Below, piece by piece: positions 60,183 to 64,000 of a DNA stretch of 64,000 bases. A model generated the notes under the pieces. That model was not told the DNA's origin. It did no database searches and saw only the letters and a program-made list of their open reading frames with translations. The position numbers and the translations under genes are program-made. This stretch comes from Vibrio viridaestus (GTDB taxonomy: Bacteria > Pseudomonadota > Gammaproteobacteria > Enterobacterales > Vibrionaceae): the NCBI RefSeq assembly GCF_003856525.1, contig NZ_RJVQ01000011.1:62001-126000 (forward strand), read 5' to 3'. Position 1 is the first letter of the stretch. Every line of letters starts with the position of its first letter.

Positions 60183-62813
60183 ATGAACGAGACATACGCT
60201 GCACTCAAAAGTAATGTAAGCATGCTGGGTCGAATACTGGGAGATACTATCCTAGATGCAGATGGAAGCATTATTCTTGAGAAAGTAGAAACCATTCGTA
60301 AACTATCAAAATCTGCCCGTAACGGTAACAAGTCAGACTACGATGCGATGGTCGAAGAGATTAAAAACCTCACCGATGATCAGTTAACGCCAGTAGCTCG
60401 AGCTTTCAACCAATTCTTAAATCTCACTAATATTGCTGAGCAATACCATACTATTTCGCGCCATTGCGATACGAAAGTGTGTGAGCCAGACGCAGTGAAT
60501 ACGCTGTTCGCCAAACTAACAGATAATAAAATTAGTAAGTTAGATACTGAGCAAGCTATTCGAGATTTGAATATTGAGCTCGTACTGACAGCACACCCGA
60601 CGGAAATCACTCGCAGAACGATGATAAATAAGCTGGTAAACATCAACGAGTGTTTATCAAAGCTAGAACTGGATATCTCAGATAAAGAGAGAAAGCGTAC
60701 TCAGAGACGTTTGGAGCAGGTTATTGCTCAGTTCTGGCATTCAGATGTTATCCGTAAGCAACGCCCAACACCTCTTGATGAAGCTAAATGGGGATTAGCT
60801 GTCGTTGAGAATTCATTGTGGGAAGCGATTCCGGAATTTCTGCGCGAATTTAACGAAAAAATGGTTGGCTATTTAGGTCAAGGATTGCCAATCGATGCTG
60901 CCCCAGTTCATATCTCATCCTGGATGGGTGGTGACCGTGATGGTAACCCATTTGTTACTCATTCAATCACTCGCGAAGTATTGCTTCAATCTCGTTGTAA
61001 GGCCGCTGATCTTTACCTAAACGATATCAATGAGCTGGTCAGTGAATTATCAATGACCCAGTGTAATGCCAGCGTACGAGAACTAGCTGGAGAAGATGAA
61101 CACGAACCATATCGTGCAATTCTGAAACGTCTGCGCAGCACACTCAACGATACTATCGAGATCCTTGATGCCAAAGTGCATGGTCAGCAACTTCCGATCA
61201 AAGCACCTTTGCGCAATGCCAATCAGCTATGGGAACCTCTCTACGAGTGTTATAAGTCGCTTCATGAATGTGGCATGGGTAAAATCGCTGAAGGTAACCT
61301 ACTCGATACTTTACGTCGCATTAAAGCGTTCGGCATTAACCTAGTGCGTTTGGATATCCGTCAGGAAAGTACCCGCCACTCAGATGTATTGTCAGAACTG
61401 ACACGCTATCTTGGTCTGGGCGACTATGACCAATGGAGTGAGCAGGATAAAATCGCGTTTTTAACCAACGAATTGTCTTCTAAACGCCCACTAATTCCTC
61501 GTGACTGGAAACCATCTGACGATGTTCAGGAGGTTTTGGACACCTGTAGGACAATTGCTTCTTATCCACGTGACGCGTTTGGCGCTTACGTCATCTCTAT
61601 GGCAAGAACAGCGTCAGATGTACTGGCGGTTCATCTACTTCTTCAAGAATGTGGTTGCCCATACCGTATGGATGTTTGCCCATTATTCGAAACATTAGAT
61701 GACTTGAATAATGCTGAAGCCGTCATGACTCAGTTATTGAATATCGATCTATACCGTGGATTTATTCAAAACAAACAAATGGTTATGATCGGCTACTCAG
61801 ACTCAGCAAAAGACGCTGGCGCACTTGCTGCAGGCTGGGCGCAATACCGCGCAATGGAAGCGTTGGTTAACGTGAGCGAGAAAGCAGGCATTGACCTGAC
61901 TCTTTTCCATGGTCGTGGTGGTACTATTGGTCGTGGTGGTGCTCCAGCACACGCAGCCTTATTATCTCAGCCACCAAAAAGTCTTAAAGGCGGACTTCGC
62001 GTAACAGAGCAAGGTGAAATGATTCGCTTCAAACTGGGTCTGCCTGATGTTGCGGTGAATAGCTTTAATCTATACGCAAGCGCAATTTTAGAAGCCAACC
62101 TTCTACCACCTCCAGAGCCGAAGAAAGAGTGGCGTGAGCTAATGGATGCTCTTTCTGAAGTATCGTGTGAATCTTATCGTAAAGTTGTTCGCGGTGAACC
62201 CGATTTTGTTCCTTACTTCCGTCAGGCGACGCCGGAACTAGAGCTAGGCAAATTACCTCTAGGTTCTCGCCCTTCGAAACGAAATCCAAATGGTGGTGTG
62301 GAAAGCTTGCGTGCGATTCCATGGATTTTCTCATGGAGCCAGAACCGTCTTGTGCTTCCAGCCTGGTTGGGAGCCGGTGAAGCGATTCAGTACTCTGTGG
62401 ATAAGGGGCATCAAGAGCTATTGGAAGCGATGTGTCGTGAATGGCCATTCTTCTCGACTCGTCTTGGTATGTTAGAGATGGTCTACACTAAATGTAACGC
62501 AGATATCTCTCGCTACTACGATGAACGATTGGTAGAAGAACGCCTTCGTCCTCTTGGTGAAAAACTCAGAGAACAATTGCAGAAAGACATCAAGTCAGTT
62601 CTTAATGTTGAAAACAATGAGAACTTAATGCAAAGAGATCCTTGGGGACAAGAGTCAATTCGTCTGCGTAATATCTATGTAGAACCGTTGAATATGTTAC
62701 AGGCTGAGCTGTTATATCGTACTAGACAGCATGAAGAAACACCGGCAGAGCTAGAAGAAGCATTAATGATCACTATTGCTGGCATAGCTGCTGGGATGCG
62801 AAATACTGGCTAA
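60183..62813 (+). CDS. ppc: Phosphoenolpyruvate carboxylase
   Basis: 876 residues (E. coli 883). Anaplerotic enzyme making oxaloacetate from PEP and bicarbonate. The catalytic His is in [13 protein letters not shown] and the second loop is [31 protein letters not shown] and the C-terminal MRNTG, which lies near the allosteric aspartate site, are also present. GGCAGGAATAAC precedes the ATG. A terminator follows. Confidence 0.97.
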   Translation: MNETYAALKSNVSMLGRILGDTILDADGSIILEKVETIRKLSKSARNGNKSDYDAMVEEIKNLTDDQLTPVARAFNQFLNLTNIAEQYHTISRHCDTKVCEPDAVNTLFAKLTDNKISKLDTEQAIRDLNIELVLTAHPTEITRRTMINKLVNINECLSKLELDISDKERKRTQRRLEQVIAQFWHSDVIRKQRPTPLDEAKWGLAVVENSLWEAIPEFLREFNEKMVGYLGQGLPIDAAPVHISSWMGGDRDGNPFVTHSITREVLLQSRCKAADLYLNDINELVSELSMTQCNASVRELAGEDEHEPYRAILKRLRSTLNDTIEILDAKVHGQQLPIKAPLRNANQLWEPLYECYKSLHECGMGKIAEGNLLDTLRRIKAFGINLVRLDIRQESTRHSDVLSELTRYLGLGDYDQWSEQDKIAFLTNELSSKRPLIPRDWKPSDDVQEVLDTCRTIASYPRDAFGAYVISMARTASDVLAVHLLLQECGCPYRMDVCPLFETLDDLNNAEAVMTQLLNIDLYRGFIQNKQMVMIGYSDSAKDAGALAAGWAQYRAMEALVNVSEKAGIDLTLFHGRGGTIGRGGAPAHAALLSQPPKSLKGGLRVTEQGEMIRFKLGLPDVAVNSFNLYASAILEANLLPPPEPKKEWRELMDALSEVSCESYRKVVRGEPDFVPYFRQATPELELGKLPLGSRPSKRNPNGGVESLRAIPWIFSWSQNRLVLPAWLGAGEAIQYSVDKGHQELLEAMCREWPFFSTRLGMLEMVYTKCNADISRYYDERLVEERLRPLGEKLREQLQKDIKSVLNVENNENLMQRDPWGQESIRLRNIYVEPLNMLQAELLYRTRQHEETPAELEEALMITIAGIAAGMRNTG

Positions 62814-62843
62814 GCAAACAACATAAAAAACCACTATAGAGAC

Positions 62844-62869
62844 AAAAGGTCGCATCATTGCGGCCTTTT
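62844..62869 (+). terminator. Terminator of ppc
   Basis: AAAAGGTCGC (62844-62853) pairs with GCGGCCTTTT (62860-62869), one G-U, followed by ATTTTA. Confidence 0.82.
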
Positions 62870-63164
62870 ATTTTACTATTTAAAAATTTAAAAGAACTAA
62901 ATAATTATTTAGTCCCAAAATGTCCAACAGCCCGTGTTTATGATTATTATTTGGTTATACTATCTACAACTGCAATGACACTCTTAAATAATAGTTGCAG
63001 GCGGCAAGTTGAATATAAACTTGCATCAACAGGTGAATATCGGCTTTTAAGGTGACAGGGCCAGTACTTTGTACTGGAAAGTCTGAATCATTAAAGATTG
63101 AGCCACAGAAGCTCAACAAGAATCAGACTGGTTGTTATTTTAGTTAACTTATTGGATTTCAGAC
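62870..63164 (+). promoter_or_regulatory. aphA promoter and long structured leader
   Basis: A 295-base stretch without a credible gene. It holds an 18-base perfect palindrome ACTAAATAATTATTTAGT (62896-62913), a possible -10 TATACT near 62957, and an inverted repeat CTGCAA..TTGCAG (about 62973-63000). In the likely leader follow hairpins GCAAGTT/AACTTGC (63004-63024), CCAGTAC/GTACTGG (63061-63077), and a nested pair AGTCTGA/TCAGACT (63080-63086 with 63123-63129) around TTGAGC/GCTCAA (63098-63116). In Vibrio, aphA is controlled at this level by AphA, LuxR/HapR and Qrr RNAs; binding here is inferred. Confidence 0.6.
63040..63052 (+). promoter_or_regulatory. Candidate Qrr small-RNA pairing site in the aphA leader
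   Basis: TCGGCTTTTAAGG is complementary, with two mismatches in 13, to the CCTTCTAAGCCGA-type stretch in the first stem of Qrr2-4 as I remember it. Qrr1, which lacks this stretch, is known not to control aphA well. The match was made from memory, without a search. Confidence 0.5.
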
Positions 63165-63704
63165 ATGTCATTACCACACGTAATCCTTACTGTTTTGAGC
63201 ACTCGCGATGCTACCGGATACGATATAACCAAAGAGTTTTCCTCTAGTATCGGCTATTTCTGGAAAGCTAGTCATCAACAAGTTTACCGTGAACTTAATA
63301 AAATGGGCCAACAAGGCTTGGTAACTTGTGTTCTTGAACCTCAGGAAGGGAAACCTGATAGAAAAGTTTACTCCATCACTGATGCGGGCAGAACTACCCT
63401 TGGGGAGTGGTTTGATCAACCAACAGCGCATCCAACTGTGCGCGATGAGTTTAGTGCTAAGTTAATGGCATGCGCAGTACAACCTGCAACACCATACAGA
63501 GACCAAATGATCGAATTGATCAGTGAGTCTAAGAAACTCGTTAGTCACTTCAAAGAAATCGAAGCTGCATACTATGCGACACCTGAGTCTCTTGATAAGC
63601 AACAACGCTTAGAAAGACTAACTCTACGCCGTAATATTCTAGCTCGCGAAGCTTGGGTAAATTGGGCAGAAGAAGTTCTTGAAGAGCTAAACGCTATTTC
63701 TTAA
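63165..63704 (+). CDS. aphA: AphA, PadR-family low-cell-density quorum-sensing and virulence regulator
   Basis: 179 residues, the same length as V. cholerae AphA. The N-terminal winged-helix PadR domain (MSLPHVILTVLSTRDATGYD, YFWKASHQQVYRELNKM) is followed by a C-terminal antiparallel coiled-coil dimer domain (QQRLERLTLRRNILAREAWV). AphA is the main regulator at low cell density, opposed by LuxR/HapR, and with AphB starts the tcpPH virulence cascade in V. cholerae. Neighbours ppc and cysE match V. cholerae. The ribosome site is poor (TTGGATTTCAGAC), which fits control by leader structure and small RNA. Confidence 0.95.
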   Translation: MSLPHVILTVLSTRDATGYDITKEFSSSIGYFWKASHQQVYRELNKMGQQGLVTCVLEPQEGKPDRKVYSITDAGRTTLGEWFDQPTAHPTVRDEFSAKLMACAVQPATPYRDQMIELISESKKLVSHFKEIEAAYYATPESLDKQQRLERLTLRRNILAREAWVNWAEEVLEELNAIS

Positions 63705-63707
63705 TAA

Positions 63708-63734
63708 AAAAAGGAGGACCAAGTCCTCCTTTTT
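63708..63734. terminator. Bidirectional terminator between aphA and cysE
   Basis: AAAAAGGAGGAC (63708-63719) pairs perfectly with GTCCTCCTTTTT (63723-63734) around CAA. It overlaps the first base or two of the cysE stop codon. Confidence 0.9.
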
Positions 63735-64000
63735 ATATTCCGTCACCACCAATAAACGTTTGCAACTTCCCATTAAAATGCTGATCCATATCTAATGAAG
63801 GCTTCTGAGAGAATGGACGCCCCACTATTTTGGCAGGTACACCCGCGACGGTTGTATGTGGAGGTACGGGTTGTAAAACCACAGAACATGAACCGATTTT
63901 TGCGCCTTCGCCCACCTCGATATTGCCAAGGATCTTTGCTCCTGCGCCAATCATGACACCTTCACGAATTTTTGGATGTCGGTCACCACACTCTTTGCCA
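63733..64000 (-). CDS. cysE: Serine O-acetyltransferase CysE, C-terminal part (cut by window edge)
   Basis: The frame is open from the right edge (GKECGDRHPKIREGVMIG) to a TAA at 63733-63735, giving 88 residues. It is a left-handed beta-helix of hexapeptide repeats (IGAGAKILGNIEVGEGAKIG), then SVVLQPVPPHTTVAGVPAKIVG and a C-terminal tail ending in Ile, as in CysE, where the tail binds cysteine synthase CysK. It makes O-acetylserine for cysteine synthesis. The start lies outside the window; the internal Met at 63954 is not a start. An alternative is another hexapeptide acyltransferase, but GDRHPKIREGVMIGAGA is very typical of CysE. Confidence 0.92.
   Translation of the reverse strand, partial: GKECGDRHPKIREGVMIGAGAKILGNIEVGEGAKIGSCSVVLQPVPPHTTVAGVPAKIVGRPFSQKPSLDMDQHFNGKLQTFIGGDGI

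Noticed and set aside
62065-62448. 127-residue open frame antisense to ppc
   Set aside because: Shadow of the conserved ppc C-terminal half.
62858-63055. 65-residue open frame between ppc and aphA
   Set aside because: No ribosome site, no recognisable sequence, and it overlaps the ppc terminator and the aphA promoter/leader structures.

Overview
This window is a stretch of conserved chromosome from a gammaproteobacterium, almost certainly a Vibrio or close Vibrionaceae relative. The evidence is the gene set and order: the sodium-motor gene motX beside purA and rnr, the quorum-sensing regulator aphA beside ppc, the fused argininosuccinate lyase/acetyltransferase ArgH(A), a peroxiredoxin-glutaredoxin hybrid divergent from oxyR, and small Vibrio-type proteins (DUF2780, DUF3624). 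The species cannot be fixed from sequence reading alone. I see no rRNA, tRNA, CRISPR array, insertion sequence, prophage or plasmid feature. Nearly every gene is intact and belongs to a known family.

Layout. (1) 1-3218: start of an OapA/YtfB-like gene (minus, cut by the left edge), fklB, an exported DUF2780 protein and metY. (2) 3270-17215, all minus: the S10, spc and alpha ribosomal operons in classical order (rpsJ to rpsQ, rplN to rpmJ, rpsM to rplQ), with secY and rpoA. A strong S10 promoter and leader, a terminator between S10 and spc, and an S4-type pseudoknot leader before rpsM are all visible. (3) 17305-22819: rlmB-rnr, motX with its own flagellar sigma-28 promoter, purA. (4) 22957-31941: an unusual asparaginase-like protein, slyD, yheV, kefB and kefG on minus; yheS, a TIGR02444 gene, yheT, yheU and prkB on plus. 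(5) 32225-38380: crp, then on minus the arginine succinyltransferase genes astC-astA-astD with a DUF1338 gene appended, and pabA. (6) 38515-48584, minus: trpS, gph, rpe, dam, damX, aroB, aroK and a shortened type IV pilus/competence locus (pilM, pilN, pilO and a secretin, without pilP). (7) 48718-53432: mrcA, oxyR, peroxiredoxin-glutaredoxin and DUF3624. (8) 53610-59952: arginine biosynthesis, argCBGH(A) divergent from argE. (9) 60183-64000: ppc, aphA and the 3' part of cysE.

How the parts fit. Translation and secretion genes dominate the left quarter. The middle holds potassium efflux, carbon regulation (crp) and arginine breakdown, and the right holds arginine synthesis. Candidate tandem ArgR boxes with 21-bp phasing occur both upstream of astC and between argC and argE, so arginine may co-ordinate synthesis and breakdown. 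aphA has a long, structured 5' leader with a stretch that looks complementary to Qrr small RNAs.

No wholly new multi-gene system is evident. The most unusual items are the pilMNO-secretin locus without pilP, whose secretin lacks the N0/AMIN region; the asparaginase-like protein with Ser in place of the catalytic Thr; the DUF1338 oxygenase-like gene closing the ast operon; the DamX with an N-terminal ATPase-like domain; and the structured aphA leader.
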